Positions 42,750-51,469 of a stretch of DNA of 64,000 bases are shown here, one piece after another. The stretch is from Marinimicrobium sp. C6131 (lineage in GTDB: Bacteria > Pseudomonadota > Gammaproteobacteria > Pseudomonadales > Cellvibrionaceae), in contig NZ_CP110629.1 in NCBI RefSeq assembly GCF_026153455.1, forward strand, positions 62,001-126,000. Direction: 5' to 3'. Each line of letters opens with the position of its first letter. Position 1 is the first letter of the stretch. Below the pieces are notes generated by a model that was not told the origin of the DNA, made no database searches, and saw only the letters and a list, made by a program, of their open reading frames with translations. A program made the position numbers and the translations under genes.

Positions 42750-43484
42750 CTATTTGAGTTCGTCCTGCAACTTTTCCATAAACAGCTCGATGCGTCGGGC
42801 ATTGGCGCCCACATCGCTGCGGCCCAGGCGGGATTTACTGCGGACATCGACCCGGCTGCCGTTCTCATGGGGCTGGATGCGGACTACCACATCATCTTTG
42901 AAGCCGAACCAGAGGGTTGTGTCAGTGGCTTCAACCCGGGCACTGCCATCGTCGAGTCGCTCGGCGCCGGCCAGATCCCAGGCCTGGCCTTCCACGACCG
43001 CTTTGGCGGCTTCGAACACGTCATCCACAGGTTGCTCGACAATCAGCGGCTGGAGATCGGGGTAGGCTTCTCGTTGCTGTTTGGCTGTGTCCTCACCGGC
43101 ATACTCGGGCGGATTGGGAGCGCCTTCGCGCAAGGGCAATATCGCCACAAACGCCGGCGGGTTATCGAGGTCGGTGGTAATGTCGTGAATCGGGGGCACT
43201 GACTGCGCGGTCTGCCACTGGCTGAAGGGCAGGTAAAAACTGAACAGCCCCACCACGGCGGAAATCGCCAGCGCTGAGGTGAATCGTCCTTCCGGTTTCC
43301 GCCAGATAGCGTAGCCGATGATCAGCGGCACGCTGGCGATGCCCACATAGGCCCCCCAGCGCAACAGGGTAAACGCCTGCCCGAGATCCAGCCAGCCATT
43401 GCGGAAGCTCGGGCCGGCGATAAACACCAGAAACAGCGCCGCAAAGCCGCTGAGCAGAGCAATGATGCCGAGTAGTTTTTTCAT
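42750..43484 (-). CDS. DUF1499 membrane protein
   Basis: 244 residues. Three hydrophobic segments in the first 100 residues (LLGIIALLSGFAALFLVFIAG, AYVGIASVPLIIGYAIW, ALAISAVVGLFSFYLPF) precede a soluble DUF1499 domain (VPPIHDITTDLDNPPAFVAIL, WFGFKDDVVVRIQPHENGSRVDVRSKSRLGRSDVGANARRI is the family hallmark, given in part). DUF1499 proteins are widespread and uncharacterised. Upstream member of a two-gene unit with the DUF6231-like gene; divergent from the DUF6445 gene at 43592. Confidence 0.88.
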   Translation of the reverse strand: MKKLLGIIALLSGFAALFLVFIAGPSFRNGWLDLGQAFTLLRWGAYVGIASVPLIIGYAIWRKPEGRFTSALAISAVVGLFSFYLPFSQWQTAQSVPPIHDITTDLDNPPAFVAILPLREGAPNPPEYAGEDTAKQQREAYPDLQPLIVEQPVDDVFEAAKAVVEGQAWDLAGAERLDDGSARVEATDTTLWFGFKDDVVVRIQPHENGSRVDVRSKSRLGRSDVGANARRIELFMEKLQDELK

Positions 43485-43591
43485 AAAACCGCCTTGTCGT
43501 TGTGAAAGCTGTTGTCAGGATGAAAGACCACGTAAACTGTTCCGTTAATTACGGATAGCTCCTATTTTCGATCACAAAGCGGGTGGCGTCT

Positions 43592-44308
43592 ATGACTGTA
43601 TCCCAGGAACTCTCAGTACAGTTTAACCCCGGAGCGCGGGTCAGCGTGAACGAGGTGGGTGTCGAGCGTCAACCTGTGGTCTGTATCGACGACTTCCTGC
43701 TGGGCGCGGAAGCTCTTCGCGCAGACGCCATTGCCAGGAAGGGCTTTGATGATAATACCGGTTTTTATCCCGGTCTGCGCTCAGCGGCGCCTCCCGCCTA
43801 TTATCAGGCGCTGCAAGACTGCCTGCCCGGGCTGGTCGAACGGGTGTTCGGGATCCGCTCCGGGCAGATTGCCAGCGTCGAGTGCTCCTACTCGCTGGTG
43901 ACCACCCGGCCGGATGATCTGCACCCGGTACAACGCATTCCGCACTTTGATTCTAACCGGCCCACCGAGCTGGCGATGGTTCACTTCCTGTGTGGCCCGG
44001 AATTGGGCGGTACGTCGTTTTACCGGCACCGCGACACCGGTTTCGAGTATGTGGATGCCGGCCGTCGGGAGCGCTTTCTGGGGGCACTTGAAGCGGATGC
44101 CAATGCCGGACGTTTACCGCCACCGGGCTACATCAATGGCGATACCGATCAGTTTGAGCGTATTGCGTCCTATGAGGCGGCGTTCAACCGGTTATTGTTG
44201 TACCGGTGCACGAGTCTGCATTCGGGGAATATTGCGGAGGGGTTCGATTTTGACACCGACCCCGCAAAGGGCCGATTGTCGATCAATACGTTTTTGTTGA
44301 ATGGGTAA
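43592..44308 (+). CDS. DUF6445-family protein
   Basis: 238 residues from ATG 43592 (GTG 43583 is in frame). It contains FYPGLRSAAPP, the IPHFDSNRPTELAMVHFLC segment and LYRCTSLHSGNI near the end. The spaced His/Asp and late His with Arg (HFD ... HSGNI ... RLSINTFLLNG) recall a cupin-like 2-oxoglutarate/iron oxygenase fold, but I cannot prove metal binding. Such genes often sit beside TonB receptors and tryptophan-halogenase-like genes in glycan loci; here it stands alone, convergent with GH51. The stop codon lies inside a REP-like hairpin. Confidence 0.8.
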   Translation: MTVSQELSVQFNPGARVSVNEVGVERQPVVCIDDFLLGAEALRADAIARKGFDDNTGFYPGLRSAAPPAYYQALQDCLPGLVERVFGIRSGQIASVECSYSLVTTRPDDLHPVQRIPHFDSNRPTELAMVHFLCGPELGGTSFYRHRDTGFEYVDAGRRERFLGALEADANAGRLPPPGYINGDTDQFERIASYEAAFNRLLLYRCTSLHSGNIAEGFDFDTDPAKGRLSINTFLLNG

Positions 44309-44341
44309 CGGCGGATAAGCCGAAGGCGCATCCGCCGTTAC
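44305..44341. repeat. REP-like palindromic repeat between convergent genes
   Basis: GTAACGGCGGAT (44305-44316) pairs perfectly with ATCCGCCGTTAC (44330-44341). It overlaps the stop codon of the DUF6445 gene and lies 13 bases before the GH51 stop. Related copies occur at 51382-51461. It may slow convergent transcription or protect mRNA ends. Confidence 0.75.
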
Positions 44342-44353
44342 TTAAAGCTGATA

Positions 44354-45886
44354 TTACAACTCCAACGTCACCAACGACTTCGCCGGCATTTCCACGATCA
44401 ACTTACCTTTCTCGACCCGGGCGCCGTCAAAGCTGACCGGTACCAGGTTGTTCGGATTGTCGAAGGTGTTGTGGGCGTTCATCGCTTCGGCGGTCAGAAT
44501 CCGACCGGACTTCACGGCGCTCACATCCATCCCTCTCAGATCGATCTCAACGGTGCGAGCCTGGTTCGGATCGATGTTGGTCAGGCTGATATGGGTACGG
44601 CCGTCTTTGTCCCGAGAGGCCGTGGCGCTCAACGCTGGCAGGCTGTCGCCCTCGTAGCGGTACTTGCCTTTGTTCAGCTTGATCGGCAGCGCCGCCGCAT
44701 CCCGATGCACCTTGTACATGTCGAATACATGGTAGGTCGGGGTCAGCAGCATTTTCTCACCATCGGTCAGAATCATCGCCTGAAGGACATTCACGGTCTG
44801 GGCGATGTTGGCCATTTTCACCCGGTCCAGATGCTGGTGGAAAATGTCCAGTGTCACCGAGGCGGTCAGGGCATCGCGCAGGGTGTTCTGCTGGTACAGG
44901 AAGCCCGGGATGGAGCCTTCTTCCTGCTCGTGCCAGGTGCCCCATTCGCCCACGATCAGCCATACACGCTTCTCGGGGTCGTGCTTGTCCATCATCTTTT
45001 TGTGGCCAGTGATGATTTCGTCCATCTCGATGGCACGATCCATCAACTCGAACCAGTCGCTTTCGTCAAAGTTGACCGCTTCGCCTTTCTTGGTGGTCCA
45101 GGAGCCCTGGATGGTGTAGTGGTGCAGATCGAGCCCGTCGATCATGTCACCGGCGCGTTCCATGACCACATCCGTCCAGTTGTAGTCGGCCCCGGCGGCG
45201 CCAGCGGCGATGCGGAAGGGCTTCACGTTCTCATAGGGGTGCAGGAAGGTGGCAAAGCGCCGGTAGAGGTCGGCGTAGTACTCGGGGCGCATGTTGCCGC
45301 CGCAACCCCAGCTTTCATTGCCCACGCCCCAGTATTCGACGTTCCAGGGCTCGGCGCGGCCATTCTCGGCGCGCAGCTTGGACATGGGACTCTCGCCCGG
45401 GTGGTTGACGTACTGCCACCAGTTGGCCATGTCTTCCACGGTGCCGCTGCCGACATTACCCACGACAATGGGGTCGGTTTCCAGCTCGGCCACCAGGTCC
45501 ATGAATTCGTGGGTGCCCACGGAGTTATCTTCGGTTACCCCGCCCCAGAGGTTGTTGACTACCGAGGGACGCTGGTCTTTCGGGCCGATGCCGTCCTCCC
45601 AGAAATAGTAGTCGGCAAAGCAGCCGCCCGGCCAGCGCAGGTTGGGAATGCCGAGGTCCTTCAGGGCGTCGATGACGTCGTCACGGATGATGTAATCGCC
45701 ATTTTCATCCTGCTTCCAGAGACCATCATAGATGCCCCGGCCCAGGTGTTCGGCGAAATGGCCGTATATGTGCTTGCTGATGATGCCCGTGCTTTCGTCG
45801 GTATCTACGGACATTTTATGGGTGCTGGCGGCTACCGCTGGCATGGCCAGGGTGGCGGACAGCAGAAAGGAGCTCAGGAGTTTCAT
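44354..45886 (-). CDS. Secreted alpha-L-arabinofuranosidase, GH51
   Basis: Releases terminal L-arabinofuranose from arabinan or arabinoxylan side chains. 510 residues: signal peptide (to about residue 20), (beta/alpha)8 barrel with IYGHFAEHLGRGIYDGLW, NLRWPGGCFADYYFWEDGIGP, acid/base Glu191 in GVGNESWGCGGNM and nucleophile Glu314 in VGEWGTW, then a C-terminal beta-domain ending SLVTLEL. Most GH51 enzymes are intracellular; a signal peptide here puts it in the periplasm or outside. ATG 45886 has GGGAT upstream. It stands alone, convergent with the DUF6445 gene and not near the other glycan genes. Confidence 0.95.
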   Translation of the reverse strand: MKLLSSFLLSATLAMPAVAASTHKMSVDTDESTGIISKHIYGHFAEHLGRGIYDGLWKQDENGDYIIRDDVIDALKDLGIPNLRWPGGCFADYYFWEDGIGPKDQRPSVVNNLWGGVTEDNSVGTHEFMDLVAELETDPIVVGNVGSGTVEDMANWWQYVNHPGESPMSKLRAENGRAEPWNVEYWGVGNESWGCGGNMRPEYYADLYRRFATFLHPYENVKPFRIAAGAAGADYNWTDVVMERAGDMIDGLDLHHYTIQGSWTTKKGEAVNFDESDWFELMDRAIEMDEIITGHKKMMDKHDPEKRVWLIVGEWGTWHEQEEGSIPGFLYQQNTLRDALTASVTLDIFHQHLDRVKMANIAQTVNVLQAMILTDGEKMLLTPTYHVFDMYKVHRDAAALPIKLNKGKYRYEGDSLPALSATASRDKDGRTHISLTNIDPNQARTVEIDLRGMDVSAVKSGRILTAEAMNAHNTFDNPNNLVPVSFDGARVEKGKLIVEMPAKSLVTLEL

Positions 45887-46022
45887 AGGCTATCCCTTGG
45901 GCTATTGCTTATTGATGGTTTGGTTATAGTCAATCCGTAATAAAGTATCATACGACAAAAGGTGTTGGCGAGCCTTTACGGTCCTTTACACCTCTGATTA
46001 CGGCCGGTATGGATTTTGTGGT

Positions 46023-46802
46023 TTACTGAAGCTGAATCTGATGGCCGATGCATTCCAGCGGCTCGACGCGTCCTCCGGGAATCAGTTTGTAGAAGTGGGT
46101 GGAGGCATCCTGGGCCCGGTGTTGCTTCAGCGCCAGTGACAGGCAGTAATCATCGTCGAGCTCATAATGATGGAACTGCCAGTCATGGGGGTCATCGTTC
46201 AGACTGTCGTCAAATTCCGCCGTAATCAGACCGTTGTTGTCAATGTGGAAGCGGGCCTTGTCCAGACCGTTGGCAATGCCCAGGCCGCGGGCCTTCAGGT
46301 AGGCCTCCTTCAGGGTCCAGAGCCGAAAGAAGTGCTCGCTCTGACGACTTTCCGGGAGGTTGGCCAGTTCATTGGCTTCCGCCCCGGAAAAAAACCGCTC
46401 CGCGAGCTCGGTCAGAGGCTTCTGGTGGTGGCGATGCTGCAGGTCCACGCCAATCGGCTTGTTGACGGTGATGCCTATGGCCAGCCAGTCCCTGCTGTGG
46501 CTGAGGTTGAAGCTCAACTCGGACATGGGGGAATCGTCGCTCAGTCGGGGCTTGCCGCGCTCACTGCGCTCGAAGTGCCAGCGTTTGGGCGGAATGCTGT
46601 CCGAGTACTGGGAGAGACTGCTGCGCAGTCCCGCGCGGGTAATCAGTTGCTCGTCCCGGAGCTCGGGACGGGAGTAGTGATCGAGGCCCTGACGCTCTTC
46701 ATCGCTGAGCCACTGCTCGAAGGTGTCTCGCTGTTCATCCAGGTGAACGCTGCGCTGGTCGATCAGCCAAAGGTGAACGATGTTGTGGGGCTGCAGAATC
46801 AT
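46023..46802 (-). CDS. 4'-phosphopantetheinyl transferase, Sfp type
   Basis: Moves phosphopantetheine from CoA to a serine of acyl- or peptidyl-carrier proteins. 259 residues with the three family motifs: RGKPRLSD, then IGVDLQ (the usual GVDIE with conservative changes, Asp kept for magnesium), and FFRLWTLKEAYLKARGLG with the second metal-binding Glu. An NLSHSRD motif precedes the second. No polyketide or peptide synthetase is in the window, so the partner is elsewhere or it serves fatty-acid ACP. It is divergent from frmA. Confidence 0.92.
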   Translation of the reverse strand: MILQPHNIVHLWLIDQRSVHLDEQRDTFEQWLSDEERQGLDHYSRPELRDEQLITRAGLRSSLSQYSDSIPPKRWHFERSERGKPRLSDDSPMSELSFNLSHSRDWLAIGITVNKPIGVDLQHRHHQKPLTELAERFFSGAEANELANLPESRQSEHFFRLWTLKEAYLKARGLGIANGLDKARFHIDNNGLITAEFDDSLNDDPHDWQFHHYELDDDYCLSLALKQHRAQDASTHFYKLIPGGRVEPLECIGHQIQLQ

Positions 46803-46930
46803 AGACTCAATCCGTGGGTGGTTTACCTGTTAGTGTTATAGGAGCCTAACACGCCAATATCAACCGTTACCCGGGTTTCCATGGACTCTCGGGGTCAAAT
46901 TATCGTTACATGACTATTTTGGAGGGTGGA

Positions 46931-48043
46931 ATGATCAAATCGCGCGCAGCGGTGGCCTGGGGCCCCGGAAAACCTTTGACGATAGAAGAAGTGGACGTCA
47001 TGCCGCCCAGGGCCGGCGAGGTGCTGGTGCGGGTGGTCGCCTCGGGGGTGTGTCACACGGACGCCTTTACCCTGTCGGGGGACGATCCGGAAGGCAATTG
47101 GCCGGCGATTCTGGGGCACGAAGGCGGTGGCATTGTGGAGCAGGTCGGTGAGGGTGTCACCGGGATCGAGGTGGGGGATCATGTGATCCCCCTATATACC
47201 CCGGAGTGTGGAGAATGTAAGTTCTGCAAATCCGGCAAAACCAACCTGTGTGGCAAAATTCGCGCGACCCAGGGCAAAGGGGTGATGCCGGATGGCACCT
47301 CGCGTTTTTATAAAGACGGCCAACCGATTCATCACTACATGGGTTGCTCTACCTTTTCCGAGTACACCGTGCTGCCGGAGATTTCCCTGGCCAAGGTCAA
47401 CAAGGCGGCCCCGCTGGAAGAAGTGTGCCTGCTCGGCTGTGGTGTCACCACTGGCATGGGAGCCGTGTTGAACACCGCCAAGGTGGAGCCGGGTGCGACC
47501 GTGGCTATTTTTGGTTTGGGGGGCATCGGTCTGTCGGCCATTATCGGTTCGACCATGGCCAGGGCCGGGCGCATTATCGCCATCGACATCAACGAGCGGA
47601 AGTTCGAGTTGGCAAAAAAACTCGGTGCCACCGACTGTATCAACCCGAAAGATTACGATAAGCCCATTCAGGAAGTGATTATTGATTTGACCGATGGCGG
47701 TGTGGACTACTCGTTCGAGTGCATCGGAAACGTGAACGTCATGCGCTCCGCACTGGAATGCTGCCACAAAGGGTGGGGTGAGTCGGTCATTATTGGTGTC
47801 GCCGGCGCCGGCCAGGAAATCAGCACCCGGCCGTTCCAACTGGTGACGGGTCGAGTTTGGCGCGGGTCCGCTTTTGGTGGCGTCAAAGGTCGCAGTGAGT
47901 TGCCGGGGATTGTCGAGCAGTATATGCGCGGCGATTTCAAACTGGATGACTTCATCACCCACACCATGCCGCTGGAAAAGATCAACGACGCCTTTGATCT
48001 GATGCACAGGGGCGAAAGCATCCGCAGCGTCATTCACTTTTAA
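46931..48043 (+). CDS. frmA: S-(hydroxymethyl)glutathione dehydrogenase (class III alcohol dehydrogenase)
   Basis: Oxidises the formaldehyde-glutathione adduct with NAD. Start ATG 46931 with GGAGGGTGG immediately upstream; ATG 46910 is less likely. 370 residues. Zinc ligands: catalytic Cys in SGVCHTD, GHEGGG and the late Cys in LLGCGVTTG; structural cysteines in CGECKFCKSGKTNLC. The Rossmann motif is FGLGGIGLSAI. Followed after 10 bp by fghA, the standard glutathione-dependent formaldehyde pathway. No FrmR regulator lies beside it. Confidence 0.97.
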   Translation: MIKSRAAVAWGPGKPLTIEEVDVMPPRAGEVLVRVVASGVCHTDAFTLSGDDPEGNWPAILGHEGGGIVEQVGEGVTGIEVGDHVIPLYTPECGECKFCKSGKTNLCGKIRATQGKGVMPDGTSRFYKDGQPIHHYMGCSTFSEYTVLPEISLAKVNKAAPLEEVCLLGCGVTTGMGAVLNTAKVEPGATVAIFGLGGIGLSAIIGSTMARAGRIIAIDINERKFELAKKLGATDCINPKDYDKPIQEVIIDLTDGGVDYSFECIGNVNVMRSALECCHKGWGESVIIGVAGAGQEISTRPFQLVTGRVWRGSAFGGVKGRSELPGIVEQYMRGDFKLDDFITHTMPLEKINDAFDLMHRGESIRSVIHF

Positions 48044-48053
48044 GGAGCTTGAT

Positions 48054-48893
48054 ATGACATTGGAGCGGCTCAGTAGCAACAAGAGTTTCGGCGGTTGGAA
48101 CCAGCAGTACCGCCATGCCTCCGAGGTGCTCAGCTGCACCATGCGCTTTGCGATCTTTCTGCCGCCTCAGGCCGAGGAGCGCAAGGTGCCGGTGGTTTAC
48201 TGGCTGTCGGGCTTGACCTGTACCGATGAAAACTTTATGCACAAAGCCGGCGCCCAGCGGGTCGCGGCCGAGCTGGGGGTGGCGATCGTCGCCCCTGATA
48301 CCAGCCCTCGTGGCGAGGACGTGCCGGACGACCCCGAGGGCAGTTATGACTTTGGTCTGGGCGCGGGCTTTTATGTCAACGCCACCCAGGCCCCCTGGAA
48401 GACGCACTATCAGATGTACGATTATGTACTGCATGAGCTGCCTCAGTTGATCGAGCGTGAGTTTCCGGTCACGGACCAACGCGCCATCAGCGGTCACTCC
48501 ATGGGTGGTCACGGCGCGCTGGTGGTGGGGCTGCGCAACCCGCAGCGGTACACGTCGATTTCGGCGTTCGCACCCATCAGCAATCCGATTCACTGCCCCT
48601 GGGGGCAGAAGGCCCTGAGCCGGTATCTGGGCGACGATGAGGCGGCCTGGCGCGAGTACGACGCCAGCGAACTGCTCAAAGCCAGGGGCTGTGCGTTGCC
48701 CCTGTTGGTCGATCAGGGCGAGGCGGACAACTTTCTGGAGGAGCAGTTGAATCCCGAGGCCCTGGAGGCGGCGGCTGAAGCGGTGGGGGCGCCGCTGACG
48801 CTCCGAGTGCAACCGGGCTACGATCATAGCTACTTCTTCATTGCCAGCTTTATCGAAGACCATCTGCGCTTCCATGCACAGCTGTTTGATTAA
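48054..48893 (+). CDS. fghA: S-formylglutathione hydrolase
   Basis: Hydrolyses S-formylglutathione to formate and glutathione, second step after FrmA. 279 residues, alpha/beta hydrolase (esterase D family): oxyanion region YWLSGLTCTDENF, nucleophile Ser in SGHSMGGHGAL, Asp in LLVDQGEADNF and His in GYDHSYFF. ATG 48054 lies 10 bp after the frmA stop with AAGGAG upstream, so one operon. Confidence 0.97.
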   Translation: MTLERLSSNKSFGGWNQQYRHASEVLSCTMRFAIFLPPQAEERKVPVVYWLSGLTCTDENFMHKAGAQRVAAELGVAIVAPDTSPRGEDVPDDPEGSYDFGLGAGFYVNATQAPWKTHYQMYDYVLHELPQLIEREFPVTDQRAISGHSMGGHGALVVGLRNPQRYTSISAFAPISNPIHCPWGQKALSRYLGDDEAAWREYDASELLKARGCALPLLVDQGEADNFLEEQLNPEALEAAAEAVGAPLTLRVQPGYDHSYFFIASFIEDHLRFHAQLFD

Positions 48894-48923
48894 GGTGTCA
48901 GGCCATTGGGGGATGTGATCTAT

Positions 48924-49409
48924 ATGGTTGGCCAACTGCTGGGGTTGGTCAGCTACGGTTTGGGCGTCTACTGCTTTTTTCAGAAAGATGATCGCAAACT
49001 GAAAATGTTCATGTTTGTGCTGCAGTTCAATAACTGTTTGCACTTCGCCCTGCTGGGTGCGCCAACGGCGGTACTGAGTTCGCTGCTGGCGGTGGTGCGC
49101 ACCGGACTGTCACTGAAAACCAGCTCCCGACTGGTTGCCTGGTTTTTTATCGCCTTCAGTGTGGCGCTGGGGGCGTGGCTGGTTGAGAAACCACTGGACT
49201 GGCTGCCGGTGATTGGGGCCTGTATCGGAACCTACGCGCTGTTCTGCCTGACCGGTATTCAGATGCGCCTGGCCTTCCTGGTGGGCGCATGTTTCTGGTT
49301 GGCCAATAACATCGCGGTCGGCTCGATTGGGGGCACCCTGCTGGAAGTGACGCTGATCAGTGTCAATTCCAGCACCATCATCCGCTTGTGGTTGGCGAAA
49401 CGTCGGTAG
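48924..49409 (+). CDS. YgjV-like inner-membrane protein
   Basis: 161 residues from ATG 48924 with GGGGGA upstream; TTG 48906 and GTG 48915 are in-frame alternatives. Five hydrophobic helices: VGQLLGLVSYGLGVYCFF, LHFALLGAPTAVLSSLLAVV, AWFFIAFSVALGAWLV, LPVIGACIGTYALFCL and FLVGACFWLANNIAVG. QKDDRKLKMFMFVLQFNNCLHF is typical of the YgjV family, whose function is unknown. It follows fghA by about 30 bp and may be the last gene of that operon. Confidence 0.85.
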   Translation: MVGQLLGLVSYGLGVYCFFQKDDRKLKMFMFVLQFNNCLHFALLGAPTAVLSSLLAVVRTGLSLKTSSRLVAWFFIAFSVALGAWLVEKPLDWLPVIGACIGTYALFCLTGIQMRLAFLVGACFWLANNIAVGSIGGTLLEVTLISVNSSTIIRLWLAKRR

Positions 49410-49424
49410 CTCAGGAGGCTTGGC

Positions 49425-51284
49425 TCAAGGATAAAACCGGGACTGCTCCTTCAGCGCGCGTTTGATCAGCTCCATCGGTAAGGGAGCATCGTCTATCGGC
49501 TCCAACTGAGTGCTCAGCATTTCCATTCCGCCCGACGGGTAACTCACCAGCTGGAGATCCTCGGTCAGAAAGGCCGCGTTCATGTAACTGTGCGCGATAC
49601 TCCACTTTTTGTCGTGAGGGGTATAGAGGTGTTCACCGCTCGAATAGCTCTCGGTCGCACTTTGGGAACACCCGAGCACGTCGGTCAGTAGGGTGGGCGC
49701 GAGGTCGAAATGCTCGGTCCGGTGTTCAACGACACTGGGCGCCTTGCCGGGCCAATGGATGACCAGTGGAACCTGGAGCTGATAGCGTGAGAAATTGCTG
49801 CCGTGACCCCAATAGTTCATCCCGTTGTCGTTAAATTCCTGGCCATGATCCGAGGTGATGATAACGAGGGTGTCTTCCATCAGCTGGCGTTTTGACAGGT
49901 CGGCCAGAACCCGATGAATCTGGTCGTCGACAAAACGTACCGTGGTTTTGTAGACATTGAAATAGGGCTCGGGGTCGAACTCATCGTCCAGCGCCAATTG
50001 ATTTACGGACTCCCAGTAGGGTTCGATACGCGGGTAATCGGGCGGGACCTGATAGGAGTGCGGCGCATCGTAGAACAGGAACCCGAAAAAGGGCGAGGTG
50101 CCGTCATGGGACGAGCGCCTGTCGAGAAAATCCAGCCAGTCTTGAGTGATCTGTTGGTCGCGCTGCCAGGAGGTGTCCCCCGGTGTTTTCAGACGGAGTT
50201 CTTTAATGGATGAAAACACATTGCGGTCGAAGGCCGGGCTCACCAGCGTGGCCGAGCTCAGTATTTGGGATTGGTACCCGAGGGACTGCATGCGTTGAAT
50301 CAATACCGGCGGCACCTGGTGGGCGGAAAACGCGTCCCAATAGCTGGCCGGTAACCCGTAAAACAGGGTGAATATGCCCGGTTTGGTGGCGTTGCCATTG
50401 CTGTAGTGATCAGTGAATACCTGTGCCGACTCCGCAAAGCGGGTGGTGTTGGGCATCCAGCGCGGATCCAGCATATCCCAGCGCAGGGAGTCCACGGCGA
50501 TCACCAGGATGTTGGGGAGCTGCTCGGGTGTCGTGCACTGGAGCGCTGCCGTTGGATAGTTCAGAGCACCCTGGCCATCGGGTGCACTCATTTGCTCGAC
50601 CACCGAGGCTTCCCGCACGGCCTGAGGGTCAACCCAACCGTGGCGGGCAAAAAAGCGCTTGGCGGTCGCCGCGTGATAAAGCGGCAAGTGGCGCGCGACT
50701 CGGGTGATGCGATGATCGTAGTGGGCATCCGCCCAGGCATTCCAGCCGTGAGCCAGCAGCTGGCTGGTTATCAGTATGGCGAGAGGCACCCATAGATAGC
50801 GACGTGGCGTCAAAATCCAAAAGCGTCGAGCCAGACTCCATTGCGATAAAGCGAGCGCGACAATGGCGATGCCGCCCACCGCCCAGGTCTGCCAGGAAAA
50901 TGAAAATATTTCGGTGCCACCGCCAACAATCAGTTCGAACACAAAACCCGACAGGTGAAAACGGAATTGGTGGTAAACCACGGTGTCGAGCAGCAGCAAA
51001 GCAACGCCAGCGGTGCCGATGACGATGGCTGTCGGACGCAATAATGACTGCGGCAGAATCAGTGTCAGCAGGAGCAGCGGCAGACCAAACAGCCAGGCCA
51101 ACAGGGAAAACTGGGCAATCATCGCCAGGGCTACGTAGAGTCCGGTGGCGGTGTCCGCCACGGTCATCCAGGGCAGATAACGAAAACCGATCAGCAACGC
51201 AATCAGGCTGTTGGCGACAATAAACCAGCCCGCCCATCGGACGCGTTCGCGCAACGGACGGCGGTATCGGAAGAGGGATGGCAC
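49425..51284 (-). CDS. YejM/PbgA-like membrane protein with periplasmic sulfatase-fold domain
   Basis: 619 residues. GTG 51284 is preceded by AAGGAGC with ideal spacing. Five N-terminal helices (residues about 15-185; DUF3413-like) precede a periplasmic alkaline-phosphatase/sulfatase fold: NILVIAVDSLRWDML, TDHYSNGNATKPGIFTLFYGLP, FFGFLFYDAPHSYQVP and IITSDHGQEFNDNGMNYWGHG. In E. coli YejM this protein senses periplasmic lipopolysaccharide and controls LpxC degradation by LapB/FtsH. The residue at the usual catalytic Thr/Cys position lies in NATKPG, so activity is possible. Monocistronic and convergent to ygjV. Confidence 0.92.
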   Translation of the reverse strand: MPSLFRYRRPLRERVRWAGWFIVANSLIALLIGFRYLPWMTVADTATGLYVALAMIAQFSLLAWLFGLPLLLLTLILPQSLLRPTAIVIGTAGVALLLLDTVVYHQFRFHLSGFVFELIVGGGTEIFSFSWQTWAVGGIAIVALALSQWSLARRFWILTPRRYLWVPLAILITSQLLAHGWNAWADAHYDHRITRVARHLPLYHAATAKRFFARHGWVDPQAVREASVVEQMSAPDGQGALNYPTAALQCTTPEQLPNILVIAVDSLRWDMLDPRWMPNTTRFAESAQVFTDHYSNGNATKPGIFTLFYGLPASYWDAFSAHQVPPVLIQRMQSLGYQSQILSSATLVSPAFDRNVFSSIKELRLKTPGDTSWQRDQQITQDWLDFLDRRSSHDGTSPFFGFLFYDAPHSYQVPPDYPRIEPYWESVNQLALDDEFDPEPYFNVYKTTVRFVDDQIHRVLADLSKRQLMEDTLVIITSDHGQEFNDNGMNYWGHGSNFSRYQLQVPLVIHWPGKAPSVVEHRTEHFDLAPTLLTDVLGCSQSATESYSSGEHLYTPHDKKWSIAHSYMNAAFLTEDLQLVSYPSGGMEMLSTQLEPIDDAPLPMELIKRALKEQSRFYP

Positions 51285-51381
51285 GTAAAGCTCCTTGCAG
51301 TATGCGGCGGTTTTCTTCAGGTGGGTCGTTTACAATTCAATCTAACAGAAAGCGCAGAGTGCGATCGTAAAAAAGTGTATG

Positions 51382-51461
51382 GGGTTACGGCGGATGCACT
51401 GCGCCAACTGCGGTTCTAACCGTAGGGCGGATAAGTGCGAAGCACGCATCCGCCGTTACCC
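51382..51461. repeat. Nested REP-like palindromic element
   Basis: The outer arms GGGTTACGGCGGATGC (51382-51397) and GCATCCGCCGTTACCC (51446-51461) pair with one mismatch. The right half is itself a hairpin (GGCGGAT ... ATCCGCC, 51426-51454). Same family as 44305-44341, sharing the arm ATCCGCCGTTAC. It lies in the gap between the efflux operon end and the upstream region of the YejM-like gene. Confidence 0.75.
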
Positions 51462-51469
51462 AAACTTCG

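Noticed and set aside
44471..45940. 489-codon plus-strand frame opposite GH51
   Set aside because: Mirror frame of a well-supported GH51 gene with clear catalytic residues.
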